From Rhizobium sp. J15 (GTDB lineage Bacteria > Pseudomonadota > Alphaproteobacteria > Rhizobiales > Rhizobiaceae): a stretch of DNA of 64,000 nt. Both the position numbers and the translations under genes were made by a program. Below, one piece after another: positions 37,775 to 48,118 of the stretch (positions within the stretch are counted from its first letter, which is position 1; each line of letters begins with the position of its first letter). The stretch is from NCBI RefSeq assembly GCF_002531825.1, contig NZ_NWSX01000007.1:186001-250000 (forward strand). The letters are read 5' to 3'. Under the pieces are notes generated by a model. The model searched no databases. It saw nothing but the letters and a program-made list of their open reading frames with translations, and had not been told where the DNA came from.

Positions 37775-37849
37775 TAAGGGCGGACCGGCCGCTCTTTTCA
37801 CGCTCGCAAGACACAGCAGAAGGCGCCCGGTGATGCCGGATCGGGAATA

Positions 37850-37870
37850 CCGGCCGTCGGGGACGGCCGG
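37850..37870. terminator. Bidirectional hairpin between convergent rppH and bfr
   Basis: Nine-base-pair stem CCGGCCGTC/GACGGCCGG with loop GGG. It lies 75 bases after rppH and 13 bases after the bfr stop on the other strand. There is no long U-run. Confidence 0.5.
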
Positions 37871-37882
37871 CATCGCTCGTAT

Positions 37883-38368
37883 TTATTCGGCTTCGTTGGC
37901 GGAATCGGCGTTGAGCTGGCCGTATTTGCTTTCGCCGATTTTCTCGAGCAGATCGAGCTGGGTTTCGAGGAAGTCGATATGGCCTTCCTCATCCATCAGC
38001 AGCTCTTCGAAGAGCTTCATCGAAACGTAGTCGCCGGCCTCGTGACAGATATCGCGGGACTTCTTGTAGGCCGTGCGGGCGTCGTATTCGCCGGCAAGAT
38101 CGGCTTCCAGGACTTCCTTGACGTTCTGGCCGATTCGCAGAGGCGCCAGCGTCTGCAGATTGGGATGACCTTCGAGGAAGATGATGCGCGCAACAAGCCG
38201 GTCGGCATGGTGCATCTCTTCGATGGATTCGGCGCGCTCCTTCTTGGCGAGCTTGGTGTAGCCCCAATCTTCAAGAAGACGATAGTGAACCCAATATTGG
38301 TTGACCGCACCGAGTTCGAGGAACAATGCCTCGTTAAGCCGCTCGATGACCTTTTTGTCGCCTTTCAA
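37883..38368 (-). CDS. bfr: Bacterioferritin
   Basis: Haem-containing iron storage protein of 161 residues forming 24-mers. Ferroxidase ligands are in place: Glu18 in FLELG, Glu51 and His54 in IEEMHHAD, with haem ligand Met52. It starts TTG at 38368 ([15 protein letters not shown]), eight bases after GGAGAG; the longer frame upstream is inside bfd. The start lies within the last 35 bases of bfd, so the two are translationally coupled. Confidence 0.95.
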   Translation of the reverse strand: MKGDKKVIERLNEALFLELGAVNQYWVHYRLLEDWGYTKLAKKERAESIEEMHHADRLVARIIFLEGHPNLQTLAPLRIGQNVKEVLEADLAGEYDARTAYKKSRDICHEAGDYVSMKLFEELLMDEEGHIDFLETQLDLLEKIGESKYGQLNADSANEAE

Positions 38369-38663
38369 TGTCCGCTCTCCTGTTTTCCTCATGGAATTGT
38401 TTCAAGCGAGACATGAAATCAAATATTTCGGCTTCCGTCGAGTGGCGACGGGCGTGATATTCCTCGGTCGTCTGGATAATGATGTCGACCACGTTGGGGA
38501 AACAGCCGCAGCAGCGACCGCGTTTTTCCATGGCGTGATAGACCTTCGCAGGCACGATAAGCTGCCAACAGTCTTCGTCGAGAAGGTTGGTGATAACCTC
38601 CCGGATTTCCTTGTCGGTTATATAATTGCAGCTGCAGACAAGCACGTCTTCATTTCCAAACAT
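38334..38663 (-). CDS. bfd: Bacterioferritin-associated ferredoxin
   Basis: Small [2Fe-2S] protein of 109 residues that reduces stored iron in bacterioferritin for release. Cysteines are in VCSCN near residue 9 and in GRCCGCFP near residue 50, the arrangement of Bfd. The C-terminal half ([17 protein letters not shown]) exceeds the compact E. coli protein (64 aa). The ATG at 38663 is clear. Upstream on the minus strand TTGACA at 38709-38704 may be a -35 element, and no recognised Irr or RirA operator was found. Confidence 0.93.
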   Translation of the reverse strand: MFGNEDVLVCSCNYITDKEIREVITNLLDEDCWQLIVPAKVYHAMEKRGRCCGCFPNVVDIIIQTTEEYHARRHSTEAEIFDFMSRLKQFHEENRRADIERRQKGHRAA

Positions 38664-38849
38664 GACACTGACTATCGTGTTTTCTGCTAAAGAAGATGGT
38701 GGCTGTCAAGAAAAAATTCGAGTCCGATCCTCTGGAAAGCAACGTCAGGCGGGGACTGTTGCAGATTGTCTAATATTACGAGGCACGTCCGGGACGATGA
38801 ATTCAACTCGCAAAAGCCCGCCGAATGATCCCGGCCGGCGCGGCGCGCT

Positions 38850-41800
38850 TCAATGGAAGTTCCGCCCGCGCGGCATGACTTCGGCGGTTTCCGCCACGCC
38901 CGAATGGCGGCTTGCGGCTGCCGTTCCTCTTTCCTGCCCCGGCCTCTTGCGCGCATCCGCGGCCTGGCGCTGGTCGATTCCCGGCCTCAGCACCTCGTCC
39001 GAACGTTCGCAGGCGCCGAAACGTCGGGCCTCGCGCTGCAGGATGCCGAGCGCCGGCGTCATGTCCTCGATATGCTCGACGACGGTATGGATCACGCCGC
39101 TATGACTTTGCAGCCTGCCGCGGATTTTCACGAGCCGGGCGCCCATCACAACCGCCTGGTATTTGTCGAATATCGTGCTCCAGACGATCGCATTGGCGAC
39201 CCCGGTCTCATCCTCCAGCGTCATGAAGATCACGCCCTTGGCCGAGCCTGGCCGCTGGCGCACCAGCACGAGGCCGGCGATCGTCACCCTCTTTCCGTTC
39301 GGCACCCTCAGAAGATCGACATTGCGCGTGATGCCGATCTTCTGGAACTCCTCGCGCAGGAAGGAAACCGGATGCGCCTTCAGCGACAGCGAGAGATAAC
39401 GATAATCCTCGATCACCTGCTCGCCCGGCTGCATCTCCGGGAGGCGGGCCTTCGGTTCGACCTGAAGGTCGATATGGTTGACCTGATCGAACAGAGGCAA
39501 TGTCTCGGGCGCGTATTTTGTGTCCAGCGCCCTTGCGGCCCAGAGCGCCTCGCGTCTCGACAGGCCGATCGAACCGAAGGCGTCGGCATCGGCAAGCCGC
39601 TCGATATCGCCCCTGTCGAGGCCGGACCGCAGCCAGAGGTCGCGAACCGAGCCGTAGCCGGCGCCCCTGTGGGCGAGAAGGCCCTCCAGCGCTTTCTCGG
39701 ACAGGCCCTTGATCTGCCGGAAGCCGAGGCGGACGGCCCGCTTCGACTTGATGATCCCACGCATATCGGCATGCCGCCTGTCGACGGCATTCCTGTCGAA
39801 CACCGCCTCTTCGAGCCGGCAATCCCAATCGGAGCTGTTGATGTCGACCGGCCGGATCTCGACCCCGTGTTCCCTGGCGTCGCGGACGAGCTGCGCCGGC
39901 GCGTAAAAACCCATCGGCTGCGAATTGAGCATGGCCGCGCAGAAGACGTCGGGATAATAGGCCTTGACCCAGGACGACGCATAGACCAGCAGGGCGAACG
40001 AAGCCGCATGGCTTTCCGGAAAGCCGTATTCACCGAAGCCCTCGATCTGGCTGAAGCAGCGTTCGGCAAACTCCTTCGGATAGCCTCTCCTCGTCATGCC
40101 GTTGATCAGGTCGTCCTTGAACTCGTTCACCTTCCCCAACCGCTTGAAGGTCGCCATCGAGCGGCGCAGACGGTCGGCCTTGGCAGGCGAGAATCCGGCC
40201 GCGGTGATCGCGATCTGCATGGCCTGCTCCTGAAAGAGCGGGACACCGAGCGTCCGTTTCAGGATCGGGATCATTTCGTCTTTCGGATATTCGATCTTGA
40301 AATCGGGGGAATGCGACTGCTCCCGCCGTGTGAGATAGGGATGAACCATGTTGCCCTGGATGGGGCCGGGACGGACGATCGCCACTTCGATCACGAGATC
40401 GTAGAATCGCCGCGGCTTCAGGCGGGGCAGCATGCTCATCTGCGCCCTGCTTTCGATCTGAAAGACGCCCAGCGTATCGGCCCGGCACATCATGTCGTAC
40501 ACCGGCACACCTTCGTCCCCGTGTTCCCTGTTGCCGAGATCGGCAAGGGTTTTCTTCACGTCGTAATGCAGCGCGAGCAGTGAAAAAGCCTTTCTCAAGC
40601 AGGTCAGCATTCCGAGTGCCAGCACATCGACCTTCAGGATCCTGACATTGTCGAGATCGTCCTTGTCCCACTCGATCATGAAGCGGTCCGGCATCGCCGT
40701 CTTCATGATCGGCACGACTTCGTCGAGCCGGTCCCGTGTGATGACGAAGCCGCCGACATGCTGGGTCAGATGGCGCGGAAAACCGAGGAGTTCCGAGGCA
40801 TAGCGCAAAACATTCAGGGTCACAGGGTCCGAAATGTCGAGCCCGGCCGCCTTGGCATCGCGCTCAGACAGATTATCCTCCGACCAGCCCCAGACCAGGC
40901 TGCTGATCGCCGACTGCACATCCTCCGAAAGCCCGAAGGCCTTGGAGACCTCGCGGCCGGCGGAACGGGTGCGATAGGTGGTGACGCCAGCCGTCAGCCC
41001 GGCATGCTCCTTGCCATATTTCCCGTAGATGTGCTGGATGACTTCTTCGCGCCGGTCATGCTCGAAATCCACGTCGATATCAGGCGGCTCGTCGCGATCC
41101 ATCGAGATGAAGCGGTCGAAGAGCAAGGTGCTTTTGGTCGGATCGACTTCCGTGATCTCGAGGCAATAACAGATGACCGAATTGGCCGCCGAACCGCGGC
41201 CCTGGCACAGGATCTTCAATTCATAGCGGGCATGCTGAATGAGCTTGTGGACCGTCAGGAAATAAGGCTCGTATTGTTTCTCCCTGATGAGATTGAGCTC
41301 ATAATCGATCTGGGTCTGGATTTCACCGGGAACACGCTCCGGATAACGCTTCGCTGCCCCTGCCCGCGTCAGACGTTCGAGGGTCTCATAGGGCGTCTCG
41401 CCGGGATCGTTTTCAGGCGGATAATTGTGTTTGAGTTCATCGAGCGAAAACGAAAGCCCGCCGAAGAACGTTTCCGTATTGGCAATCGCCTCCGGATAGT
41501 CCCGGAAGACGCGGGCCATTTCACGTGAATCCTTGAGATAACGCTCGGCATTCGGCGCAAGAAGAAAACCTGCCTCGGCAATCGGCACATGCTCCCGGAT
41601 CGAGATGACGATATCGGAAAGGGGACGGCGGTCGGTATGGTGATAGAGCGGCTGATTGGTCGCGATGACAGGAACGCGGCTGCGGGCGGCGATCATGGAA
41701 AGAACGGCGAAAACCTGACGGTCGCGGCCGTCATAGGAAGGGGCCAGCGCCATGTGGAACGCCTTGCCGAAACGTTCCCGGAAGCGTTCGAGACAGGCCT

Positions 41801-42296
41801 GCAATTCCTGCTCACCATCAGCCTTGCCGGCAACCGAGGAATCGGGAACGAGGGCGAGCATCATCTCGTCTCCCCATTCCATGATATCCGCCTCGTAAAG
41901 CAGGCAGGATCCTTTTTCCGCCCGCAGATTTCCCGCGCTCAGCAAACGGCAGAGATGCGCCCACCCCCGTCGGTTCTTGGGGTAGGCAAGGATGTCGGGC
42001 GTTTCGTCCGCAAAGACGAGCCGGGCGCCCGGCTGAATGCGGATCGGATCGAGGATCGGCCCTTCCTCTTTTCCGTCGAGGTTCTTCTCGTGCCTTCTGT
42101 TGAATTTCTCTTCGATCTCCTGCGCCTGCGCATAGGCCCTGACGACGCCGGCAACCGAGTTCCGATCGGCAATCCCAAGACCGGAAAGCTTCAGCATGGC
42201 GGCCTGCACCACCATTTCCTCGGGCTTGGAGGCACCTTCCAGAAAGGAAAAATTGGTGCGCGCCCCGATCTCGAAAAATGCCGGCGCCGTCTTCAT
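38850..42296 (-). CDS. dnaE2: Error-prone DNA polymerase DnaE2 (ImuC)
   Basis: Translesion polymerase of 1148 residues, C-family, acting with ImuA and ImuB in SOS mutagenesis. It starts [21 protein letters not shown] at 42296 (ATGA junction with imuB). A PHP domain is at the N-terminus, the catalytic Asps are in [16 protein letters not shown], and the OB fold near the end is [20 protein letters not shown]. Length and order are typical of DnaE2. No beta-clamp-binding sequence of the DnaE1 type was sought. It is the last gene of the cassette. Confidence 0.96.
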   Translation of the reverse strand: MKTAPAFFEIGARTNFSFLEGASKPEEMVVQAAMLKLSGLGIADRNSVAGVVRAYAQAQEIEEKFNRRHEKNLDGKEEGPILDPIRIQPGARLVFADETPDILAYPKNRRGWAHLCRLLSAGNLRAEKGSCLLYEADIMEWGDEMMLALVPDSSVAGKADGEQELQACLERFRERFGKAFHMALAPSYDGRDRQVFAVLSMIAARSRVPVIATNQPLYHHTDRRPLSDIVISIREHVPIAEAGFLLAPNAERYLKDSREMARVFRDYPEAIANTETFFGGLSFSLDELKHNYPPENDPGETPYETLERLTRAGAAKRYPERVPGEIQTQIDYELNLIREKQYEPYFLTVHKLIQHARYELKILCQGRGSAANSVICYCLEITEVDPTKSTLLFDRFISMDRDEPPDIDVDFEHDRREEVIQHIYGKYGKEHAGLTAGVTTYRTRSAGREVSKAFGLSEDVQSAISSLVWGWSEDNLSERDAKAAGLDISDPVTLNVLRYASELLGFPRHLTQHVGGFVITRDRLDEVVPIMKTAMPDRFMIEWDKDDLDNVRILKVDVLALGMLTCLRKAFSLLALHYDVKKTLADLGNREHGDEGVPVYDMMCRADTLGVFQIESRAQMSMLPRLKPRRFYDLVIEVAIVRPGPIQGNMVHPYLTRREQSHSPDFKIEYPKDEMIPILKRTLGVPLFQEQAMQIAITAAGFSPAKADRLRRSMATFKRLGKVNEFKDDLINGMTRRGYPKEFAERCFSQIEGFGEYGFPESHAASFALLVYASSWVKAYYPDVFCAAMLNSQPMGFYAPAQLVRDAREHGVEIRPVDINSSDWDCRLEEAVFDRNAVDRRHADMRGIIKSKRAVRLGFRQIKGLSEKALEGLLAHRGAGYGSVRDLWLRSGLDRGDIERLADADAFGSIGLSRREALWAARALDTKYAPETLPLFDQVNHIDLQVEPKARLPEMQPGEQVIEDYRYLSLSLKAHPVSFLREEFQKIGITRNVDLLRVPNGKRVTIAGLVLVRQRPGSAKGVIFMTLEDETGVANAIVWSTIFDKYQAVVMGARLVKIRGRLQSHSGVIHTVVEHIEDMTPALGILQREARRFGACERSDEVLRPGIDQRQAADARKRPGQERGTAAASRHSGVAETAEVMPRGRNFH

Positions 42297-43906
42297 GCGA
42301 AAACCCCGTGCATGAACCAGCGCGGCGGGTCCTTCTCGCCGTAAAAGCCTTCGCGATAGATCCAGAAGCGGTGCCCGGCCTGGTCTTCGACACGGAAATA
42401 GTCGCGCGTCCGGGCATCGGCGCCATCGATCCACCACTCCATGGCAAGGCGTTCGGGACCTTCGCTACGAAGGATCCGATGCTGCATGCGCCGCCAGCGG
42501 AAGCTTTGCGGCGGCCCCTCCGGAACTTCGGCAAGCGAAGCTTCCACCGGTTCCGGCTTGGCAAAAAGCCGCAAAGGCCGCTCGCTGCGAGAGGGAGCGA
42601 TATGGCTTTTGCCGCTTCCGCGCTGCGCGGGAAAACTCTCCATGAGAGGAATTGTTATGACCGCGCGCTCCGGCACGTGGCTTTCGCGAAACTGAAAGCC
42701 CTGCAGGCAGTCCGCACCGAGGCGGGCCGAAACGCGATCGATGAAAGCGGCCAGCGAAATCTCTCTTTGCCGGCCGCCGTCGAAATCCCCCTGCGTGGCT
42801 TCGAAGGGCTCATGGCGCACGACATTCAGCCGCAGGATTTCGAAACCGTAACCGGCATCGAGATCGTCATGAATGGCCTGCAGGCGCTGGGAAAACAGAT
42901 CCGCGATCCGCTTCGGCTCCCTCAGCGGCCGCGAAGCCCCGACGGAAATCCTGAAAACCCTGCCGTCGACCCGAAACAGCACGAGTTCGAAAGTGCGGCC
43001 CCCGGCGCCGCGGGCTTCCAGGGACGGTTTCAGCGATAAAGCCACCTGGCCGGCAAGGGCGAGAATATCCTCCTCGGTGCCGATCGGCTCGGCCAGGCGC
43101 CGTTCGGCCGACAGGCTCGCAACGGGCAGCCGCGGCGAAACCGGCTCCTCATCATGTCCGAGCGCCTGATCGAGCCGCAGAAGCAGGCTTGCTCCGAAAC
43201 GGCGGGTCAACGGCGCCCGCGGCGCGTTCATGACATCGCCGATATATTTCAGCCCGAGCTTCCTCAGCGATCCCACGGTCTCCTCGCTCAACCGAAGAGC
43301 CGCGACCGGCAGCGGCGCCAGCACATCCTCCATCTCCTCGTCCTCGATGACGCCGCCATTGCCGAAACGGGCGACGGCCGAGGAAAGGCCGGGCGAAGAG
43401 GAGATCGAGCCGCGCACGTCGAGCCCCATATGGAAAAGCCTGAGGAGAATATCCTTCAGCAGCGCCTTTTCGCCGCCGAAGAGATGGGCGCAGCCGCTGA
43501 TGTCGAGGAACAGCCCGTCCCGCCCGTCGATCGCCACCAGCGGCGTATAGCGATCGCACCAGTCGGCAACGGCTTCGAGCAGCCGCGCGTCGGCGGCCGG
43601 ATCCTCCTCGACGATATCGAGCTTCGGGTGCATGGCGCGCGCTTCCGCGACCCCCTGGCCCTTCTTCAGCCCGAAGGCTTCCGCGACCTCGTCCAGCGCC
43701 GTCAGCCGCATGGCATTCTCGTGCTTTCCGGCACAGACGATCGGCGCCGCTTCAGGACGCCCTTTCGAACGCCAGGAAACTCCCCATTTTCTGCGGGCGA
43801 CCCTGTCCGTCGGAAGATGCGGAAAACTGAGCGCCAGGATACGCTGACCGTTCGTCTGGAGGGAGAGCTTGCCTTGGTTCGCCGGCGAGGAAAAACTGAC
43901 GTTCAT
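42293..43906 (-). CDS. imuB: ImuB, inactive Y-family polymerase-like SOS protein
   Basis: Scaffold protein of 537 residues in the mutasome, linking ImuA and DnaE2 to the sliding clamp. The fold is of Y-family polymerase type ([32 protein letters not shown]), but the catalytic acidic residues expected in DinB are not evident, as normal for ImuB. A clamp-binding-like sequence RPLRLF is near residue 455. The ATG at 43906 follows GGAGTGGAACCCCC. The start lies inside the imuA gene: the two overlap by 155 bases. Confidence 0.92.
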   Translation of the reverse strand: MNVSFSSPANQGKLSLQTNGQRILALSFPHLPTDRVARRKWGVSWRSKGRPEAAPIVCAGKHENAMRLTALDEVAEAFGLKKGQGVAEARAMHPKLDIVEEDPAADARLLEAVADWCDRYTPLVAIDGRDGLFLDISGCAHLFGGEKALLKDILLRLFHMGLDVRGSISSSPGLSSAVARFGNGGVIEDEEMEDVLAPLPVAALRLSEETVGSLRKLGLKYIGDVMNAPRAPLTRRFGASLLLRLDQALGHDEEPVSPRLPVASLSAERRLAEPIGTEEDILALAGQVALSLKPSLEARGAGGRTFELVLFRVDGRVFRISVGASRPLREPKRIADLFSQRLQAIHDDLDAGYGFEILRLNVVRHEPFEATQGDFDGGRQREISLAAFIDRVSARLGADCLQGFQFRESHVPERAVITIPLMESFPAQRGSGKSHIAPSRSERPLRLFAKPEPVEASLAEVPEGPPQSFRWRRMQHRILRSEGPERLAMEWWIDGADARTRDYFRVEDQAGHRFWIYREGFYGEKDPPRWFMHGVFA

Positions 43907-44708
43907 GGGGGTTCCACTCCAGAAGAAGGGAGAGCGGAGCCGGGTTACGGCTCTTCTCCAGGCTGAGACGAAAAACCGGATTGCCGATGCTGCCGGCAAA
44001 CCTCGATCCATCCGGCAGGGCCCGCGTGCCGGATGGCGCGGGTTCGGCAAGCAGGCGGAAGACGGCGCTGCTCGCCTCCTCCTCTCCGGCCTGCCGAAGC
44101 AAAAGGAGCGGCCGGCCGGCCGCCTTGGCGCGAAGACAGAGCCGCCGGCTCTCGGTCAGGCCGAAATGGGCAGGATTGCCCCTCATCTCCAGGATGACGA
44201 CCGAAAAGGCGCCGCTTTCCACCGCACATTCCGCAAGCCAGAGCGCCTCCTCGAGCTTGCGCGGCAAGGCATGCAGAAAGCGATCGGGCCGCAGGCCGAA
44301 ATCTTGCAGGCCCACCGCATAGGGAAGGCCCGCCTCCATCGTCGAGATCGTATCGCCGATCCAGAGGATCGGCGAATGGTCGCCGTCATCCTCCTCCAGC
44401 CGCTGCAGCAGGCAAGCAGCGGCGAGCGCGAAGCCGCATGAGGCTCCCGCATCGCGAAGAAGGGTGGAACGGATTTCCGTGATCGCGTCGAGCGGCAGGC
44501 CGCCTTCCATCGCCTCGTCGAGCGGCGCCACGCCCAAGGGCAGCCGAAGCCTGCGGTCATTCCGTTCCGCAGCCTGCCCGCCGGCCTGTCCCGATGCCAG
44601 GGCTTCCCGCTCCGCCGCCGCAAGCGCCGGCGCAGGCTTTCCTTCCAGCTTAGCGATGGTTTCGCGGAGCGCAAAAAGCCGCTCGCGCGCCAGGGCGTTC
44701 TGCGCCAT
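43752..44708 (-). CDS. imuA: ImuA, RecA-like SOS mutagenesis protein
   Basis: A 318-residue protein of the RecA-like ImuA family that starts MAQNALARERLFALRET at 44708, nine bases after GGAG. A RecA-like core is seen in GVAPLDEAMEGGLPLDAITEIRS and SCGFALAAACLLQ. Its last 51 residues are translated in another frame from the 5' end of imuB. An SOS box lies 22 bases upstream of the ATG, so LexA should repress the cassette. A GTG at 44717 is an alternative start. Confidence 0.88.
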   Translation of the reverse strand: MAQNALARERLFALRETIAKLEGKPAPALAAAEREALASGQAGGQAAERNDRRLRLPLGVAPLDEAMEGGLPLDAITEIRSTLLRDAGASCGFALAAACLLQRLEEDDGDHSPILWIGDTISTMEAGLPYAVGLQDFGLRPDRFLHALPRKLEEALWLAECAVESGAFSVVILEMRGNPAHFGLTESRRLCLRAKAAGRPLLLLRQAGEEEASSAVFRLLAEPAPSGTRALPDGSRFAGSIGNPVFRLSLEKSRNPAPLSLLLEWNPHERQFFLAGEPRQALPPDERSAYPGAQFSASSDGQGRPQKMGSFLAFERAS

Positions 44709-44729
44709 GGCGTTCACTCCGTCCGTCTT

Positions 44730-44744
44730 GTTCCTGTTATGTTC
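44730..44744 (-). promoter_or_regulatory. LexA (SOS) box GTTC-N7-GTTC before imuA
   Basis: GTTCCTGTTATGTTC on the plus strand is the direct-repeat SOS box GTTC-N7-GTTC known for alphaproteobacterial LexA. On the imuA strand it reads GAAC-N7-GAAC, ending 22 bases before the ATG. Confidence 0.85.
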
Positions 44745-44870
44745 TTATGGATTCCAGAGAGCCGGAGAAGAGTCAACAACCATTTTCTATGAATTTATTC
44801 CTGCCTTTGATTCCACACTCGAAAAACCGCGATAAAGGTTCTATATGGGCCCGCAAAGGAAGGAACATTC

Positions 44871-45308
44871 ATGGCCCGCATAGACCAGAGCGATGATTGG
44901 CGGGACCGCCATGCGCCGACGATCAGCACTTTCGAGTCGCTGGCCATGGAGGCCTATAGCCATTTGCCGGATGAATTCCGCCAGCTGACCACCAACCTCA
45001 CGATCGAGATCGAGGACTTCCCCGATGACGACGTTTTCGAGGACATGGCGCTGGAAACCCCTTTCGACCTGCTCGGTCTTTTCGAGGGCAGAGGCATTTC
45101 CGAACGCTTCACGGTCGAAACCGGCGAGATGCCGAACCGCATCCGCCTCTACCGGCGTCCCATCCTCGATTACTGGGCCGAAAACGACGAAACGCTCGGC
45201 GATATCATCACCCATGTCCTGATCCACGAAATCGGCCACCATTTCGGGCTGAGCGACGAGGACATGGAGCGGATCGAGGCCAGCGCCGAGGAAGCCGCCG
45301 AGCGTTAG
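44871..45308 (+). CDS. Small metallopeptidase (zincin type)
   Basis: Soluble protein of 145 residues with a zinc-binding HEIGHH (HExxH) in VLIHEIGHHFGLSDEDMERIE near the C-terminus. This is the plain zincin-1 metallopeptidase family common in Rhizobiales. DNLTIEIEDFPDDDVFEDMALETPFDLLGLFEG-type acidic middle. Function in cells is unknown. The ATG at 44871 follows AAGGAAGGAACATTC. It is divergent from imuA with about 160 bases between. Confidence 0.85.
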   Translation: MARIDQSDDWRDRHAPTISTFESLAMEAYSHLPDEFRQLTTNLTIEIEDFPDDDVFEDMALETPFDLLGLFEGRGISERFTVETGEMPNRIRLYRRPILDYWAENDETLGDIITHVLIHEIGHHFGLSDEDMERIEASAEEAAER

Positions 45309-45331
45309 GGGCTCAATCCTGGAAGTAAGTC

Positions 45332-45538
45332 TTACTGCTCCGAGAGCTTCATCTCAGGATCGTAATCCTTGCCTTCGACATTCTTGACGACGGCCTGACC
45401 GCACTGCATCGCACCGGTTGCGGCGTTGAAGGCATAGGTTGGCGAGCCCTCCAGCGACCAGCCCTTGTTGAGGGCGGCGGTGACCTTGTGGCAGAAGGAA
45501 GCGTCGTCGGGACCGGTCAGGAAGCGGTAGAGTTTCAT
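45332..45538 (-). CDS. DUF1737 family protein, 68 aa
   Basis: Small soluble protein starting MKLYRFLTGPDDASFCHK with the core ALNKGWSLEGSPTYAF typical of DUF1737, followed by a short tail. The ATG overlaps the stop of the CoA ester lyase (TGATG), so it is the second gene of that operon. Function unknown. Confidence 0.8.
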   Translation of the reverse strand: MKLYRFLTGPDDASFCHKVTAALNKGWSLEGSPTYAFNAATGAMQCGQAVVKNVEGKDYDPEMKLSEQ

Positions 45539-46443
45539 CAGGCGGGCTTTCTTGCAGAAATCAGGCGAGCTTTATGGACCAGAGCTTCGGCCTGGACAAG
45601 GTGCAGCCGCTCGATCATCCGCCCGCCCGCATTGATGACGTTGAGGCCCTCGGTCTCAGGATCGGCAAAGGCTGATATGATCGCTTCGGCTTCCATTATC
45701 TCCTCCGCGCTCGGTCCGAAATGCCGGTTGGCGGCCGTAATCTGCGAGGGATGGATCAGCATCTTGCCGGCAAAGCCCATGGCGCGGCCCTGCCCGCATT
45801 CGGCATCGAAGCCCGCGTCATCCTTGAAATCGTTGAAGACGCTGTCGAGCGCATCGAGCCCGTAAGCCTTGACCGCCAGGATCACCTGCATCAGCCAGGG
45901 CACGAGATAGTTCCGCCCCGGCTGCGGCAGCACGCCCGTTTCCTTGCGCAGGTCGTTGAGGCCGACGACGAGACAATCGAGCCGCGATCCCGGCGTGCGG
46001 CCGGCTTCGGCGATCGCCCCGACATTCAGCACGCCGCGCGGCGTCTCGATCATCGCCCAGATCCGCAGTTCCTCCGGCGCATCCGCTTCCGCGAGAAGAT
46101 CGCCGGCTGCCATGACGTCCTGGGGCTCATCCACCTTCGGCAAGAGAACGGCATCGGGCAAGACATCCTTGACCAGGTCGAGATCCGCCTGCCCGAATTC
46201 GGATGACAAAGAATTGATGCGGATGATCTTTTCCTTGCCCTCAAGCGGCGGCCTGGCAAAAAAACGTCTCAGATTTTCCCGCGCCTCCGCCTTCTTCTCC
46301 GGCGCGACGGAATCCTCCAGATCGAAAATAACGCCATCGCAATCAAGGGAATGGACCTTCTCGAGCGCGCGCAGATTGATGGCGGGCACGCTCAGCACCG
46401 AGCGGCGCAGGTTGAAGGAACGGAGAGGTACGGTTCGGCTCAT
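45538..46443 (-). CDS. CoA ester lyase (HpcH/HpaI aldolase, CitE-like)
   Basis: Enzyme of 301 residues that splits or forms beta-hydroxyacyl-CoA esters such as malyl-CoA or citramalyl-CoA. It shows the CitE pattern: RSVLSVPAINLRALEKV, DGVIFDLEDSVAPEKK with catalytic Glu, IRINSL, WAMIETPRGVLN and GKMLIHPSQI. The exact substrate is not clear. The ATG at 46443 starts MSRTVPLRSFNLRRS. In operon with the DUF1737 gene. Confidence 0.9.
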   Translation of the reverse strand: MSRTVPLRSFNLRRSVLSVPAINLRALEKVHSLDCDGVIFDLEDSVAPEKKAEARENLRRFFARPPLEGKEKIIRINSLSSEFGQADLDLVKDVLPDAVLLPKVDEPQDVMAAGDLLAEADAPEELRIWAMIETPRGVLNVGAIAEAGRTPGSRLDCLVVGLNDLRKETGVLPQPGRNYLVPWLMQVILAVKAYGLDALDSVFNDFKDDAGFDAECGQGRAMGFAGKMLIHPSQITAANRHFGPSAEEIMEAEAIISAFADPETEGLNVINAGGRMIERLHLVQAEALVHKARLISARKPA

Positions 46444-46556
46444 GGAACATTAGTGCCAAGCTTCGCAAAGCCCGGCAAGACAACAAAAAGCCATGCTTGC
46501 CTTGCAGAGAGGAAAAAGAAGGACCACATTCCTTTCCGAAGAAAGGTCTCAAACTC

Positions 46557-46790
46557 ATGCAGAACATTCGCTCCATCTTCATCATGCTTGCCGGCGCCAC
46601 GGTTTTGGTGGCCATGCTGCTTTTCACCTTCTCGGTGACGCTCGCCGTCGGCGGCATTCTGACCGTGCTCATGGTCGGCCGCGCGCTTTCGATGAAGATG
46701 AAGCCCGCTCCGGTCCGCGCCAAGGCGAACAACCGTAAGCCGGAGATGCGCATCTGGAACGACGGCCGCGGCACGATCATCGATCTCTAA
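46557..46790 (+). CDS. Small membrane protein, 77 aa
   Basis: Unknown protein with a helix pair near residues 6-45 (IFIMLAGATVLVAMLLFTFS and LAVGGILTVLMVGRAL) and a basic soluble tail ending MRIWNDGRGTIIDL. The ATG at 46557 has GAAAGG 7-12 bases before it; an upstream in-frame start would shift into non-hydrophobic sequence. It is divergent from the CoA ester lyase gene. Confidence 0.7.
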   Translation: MQNIRSIFIMLAGATVLVAMLLFTFSVTLAVGGILTVLMVGRALSMKMKPAPVRAKANNRKPEMRIWNDGRGTIIDL

Positions 46791-46898
46791 GCCGCTTTTG
46801 CATTAAAAACTGACCGACACTGTCGGATCATGCTTCCATGATACGTCTTTGAAGCAGCCAGGCATTCCGCCGGCGCTTGAAAACGATGGAGGACGAGC

Positions 46899-47318
46899 AT
46901 GGATACGACGGAAAACAATCCGGTTAAAATGCCGCCGGTCAAGAATGGCTTGCTGCCCTATCTGACGGTCGAAGGCGCGGTGAAGGCTGCGGAATTCTAC
47001 AAGAAGGCTTTCGGCGCCGAAGAAGCGCACAGGGTGCCGGTCGACGAGAGCGGCCGGACGATGCATGTGCATCTCTATATCAACGGCAGCTCCCTCATGC
47101 TGGCGGATTCCTATCCCGAATACGGCCATCCCTTCAAAGGCCATGAAGGCTTCGCCATCCAGCTTGTCATCGACGATATCGATTTCTGGTGGGAGCGCGC
47201 GGTTGCCGCCGGCGCCGAAGTCGTCATGCCTGTCGAATTGATGTTCTGGGGCGACCGCTACGGCCAGCTTCGCGATCCTTTCGGCGTCCTCTGGGGCCTG
47301 AACGCCCCGACCAAGTAA
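46899..47318 (+). CDS. VOC/glyoxalase-fold protein (PhnB-like)
   Basis: Protein of 139 residues of the vicinal-oxygen-chelate fold, PhnB-type. VKNGLLPYLTVEGAVKAAEFYKKAFGAEE is the typical start, and DPFGVLWGL matches the C-terminal RDPFGN... box of the family. Metal ligands are plausible, but the substrate is unknown. The ATG at 46899 follows GGAGGACGAGC. A terminator follows. Confidence 0.85.
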   Translation: MDTTENNPVKMPPVKNGLLPYLTVEGAVKAAEFYKKAFGAEEAHRVPVDESGRTMHVHLYINGSSLMLADSYPEYGHPFKGHEGFAIQLVIDDIDFWWERAVAAGAEVVMPVELMFWGDRYGQLRDPFGVLWGLNAPTK

Positions 47319-47334
47319 GAACGCGTGCACTCTT

Positions 47335-47368
47335 GTGGCCGCGCGAAACGTCGCGCGGCCACCATTTT
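47335..47368 (+). terminator. Terminator after the VOC gene
   Basis: Twelve-base-pair stem GTGGCCGCGCGA/TCGCGCGGCCAC, loop AACG, followed by CCATTTTAG. It separates the VOC gene from leuD. Confidence 0.7.
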
Positions 47369-47451
47369 AGAAAGATTCTCCTTCATTTCGGCGGAAAACT
47401 GGACTAGATGCACATTCAGGAAAGTACATTTGCTGAAGTGGAGCATGGGTC

Positions 47452-48060
47452 ATGGATAAATTCGTGAAGCTCACGGGCGTTGCGGCGCCCCTGCCGGTCG
47501 TCAACATCGACACCGACATGATCATTCCGAAGGACTATCTGAAGACCATCAAGCGCACCGGCCTCGGCAAGGGTCTTTTCGCCGAAGCCCGCTACAATGA
47601 AGATGGCTCCGAAAACGCTGGTTTCGTGCTGAACAAGCCGGCCTATCGCGATGCCAAGATCCTCGTTGCCGGCGACAATTTCGGCTGCGGTTCCTCGCGC
47701 GAACACGCGCCTTGGGCGCTGCTCGATTTCGGCATCCGCTGCGTGATCTCCACCAGCTTCGCCGATATTTTCTACAACAACTGCTTCAAGAACGGCATCC
47801 TGCCGATCAAGGTCAGCCAGGAAGATCTCGACAAGCTGATGGACGACGCCTCGCGCGGCTCCAACGCCATCCTGACGGTTGACCTGGAGAATCTCGAAAT
47901 CACCGGTCCCGATGGCGGCTCGATCAAGTTCGATCTCGACGAGTTCAAGCGCCACTGCCTGCTGAACGGCCTCGACGATATCGGCCTGACCCTGGAAAAG
48001 GGCAAGGCGATCGACGAATTCGAAAAGAAGAACGCCTCTTCGCACCCCTGGGCCGCTTAA
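47452..48060 (+). CDS. leuD: 3-isopropylmalate dehydratase small subunit
   Basis: Small subunit of isopropylmalate isomerase in leucine synthesis, partner of LeuC (not in the window). The 202-residue protein has [18 protein letters not shown] and [17 protein letters not shown], both diagnostic for LeuD. The ATG at 47452 follows GGAG; another out-of-frame ATG (47444) begins a four-codon frame ending in leuD. A terminator follows directly. Confidence 0.96.
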   Translation: MDKFVKLTGVAAPLPVVNIDTDMIIPKDYLKTIKRTGLGKGLFAEARYNEDGSENAGFVLNKPAYRDAKILVAGDNFGCGSSREHAPWALLDFGIRCVISTSFADIFYNNCFKNGILPIKVSQEDLDKLMDDASRGSNAILTVDLENLEITGPDGGSIKFDLDEFKRHCLLNGLDDIGLTLEKGKAIDEFEKKNASSHPWAA

Positions 48061-48085
48061 GCCCTGACGAATTGCCGATCGATCG

Positions 48086-48109
48086 AGCCGGGCTTTCGCC
48101 CGGCTTTTT
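48086..48109 (+). terminator. Rho-independent terminator of leuD
   Basis: Stem GCCGGGC/GCCCGGC with loop TTTC, an extra A-T pair, and TTTTT following. It is 26 bases past the stop. Confidence 0.85.
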
Positions 48110-48118
48110 CTTTGGTTT

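Noticed and set aside
38664..38849. Possible Irr or RirA operator before bfd
   Set aside because: No TTTAGAA-N3-TTCTAAA or other convincing iron box; only a TTGACA hexamer is present.
41516..41531. Second parS-like sequence CATTTCACGTGAATCC in dnaE2
   Set aside because: Four mismatches to the 16-base consensus and inside a coding region; probably chance.
47444..47458. Four-codon frame ATG-GGT-CAT-GGA overlapping the leuD start
   Set aside because: No leucine codons and no attenuator fold; likely chance.
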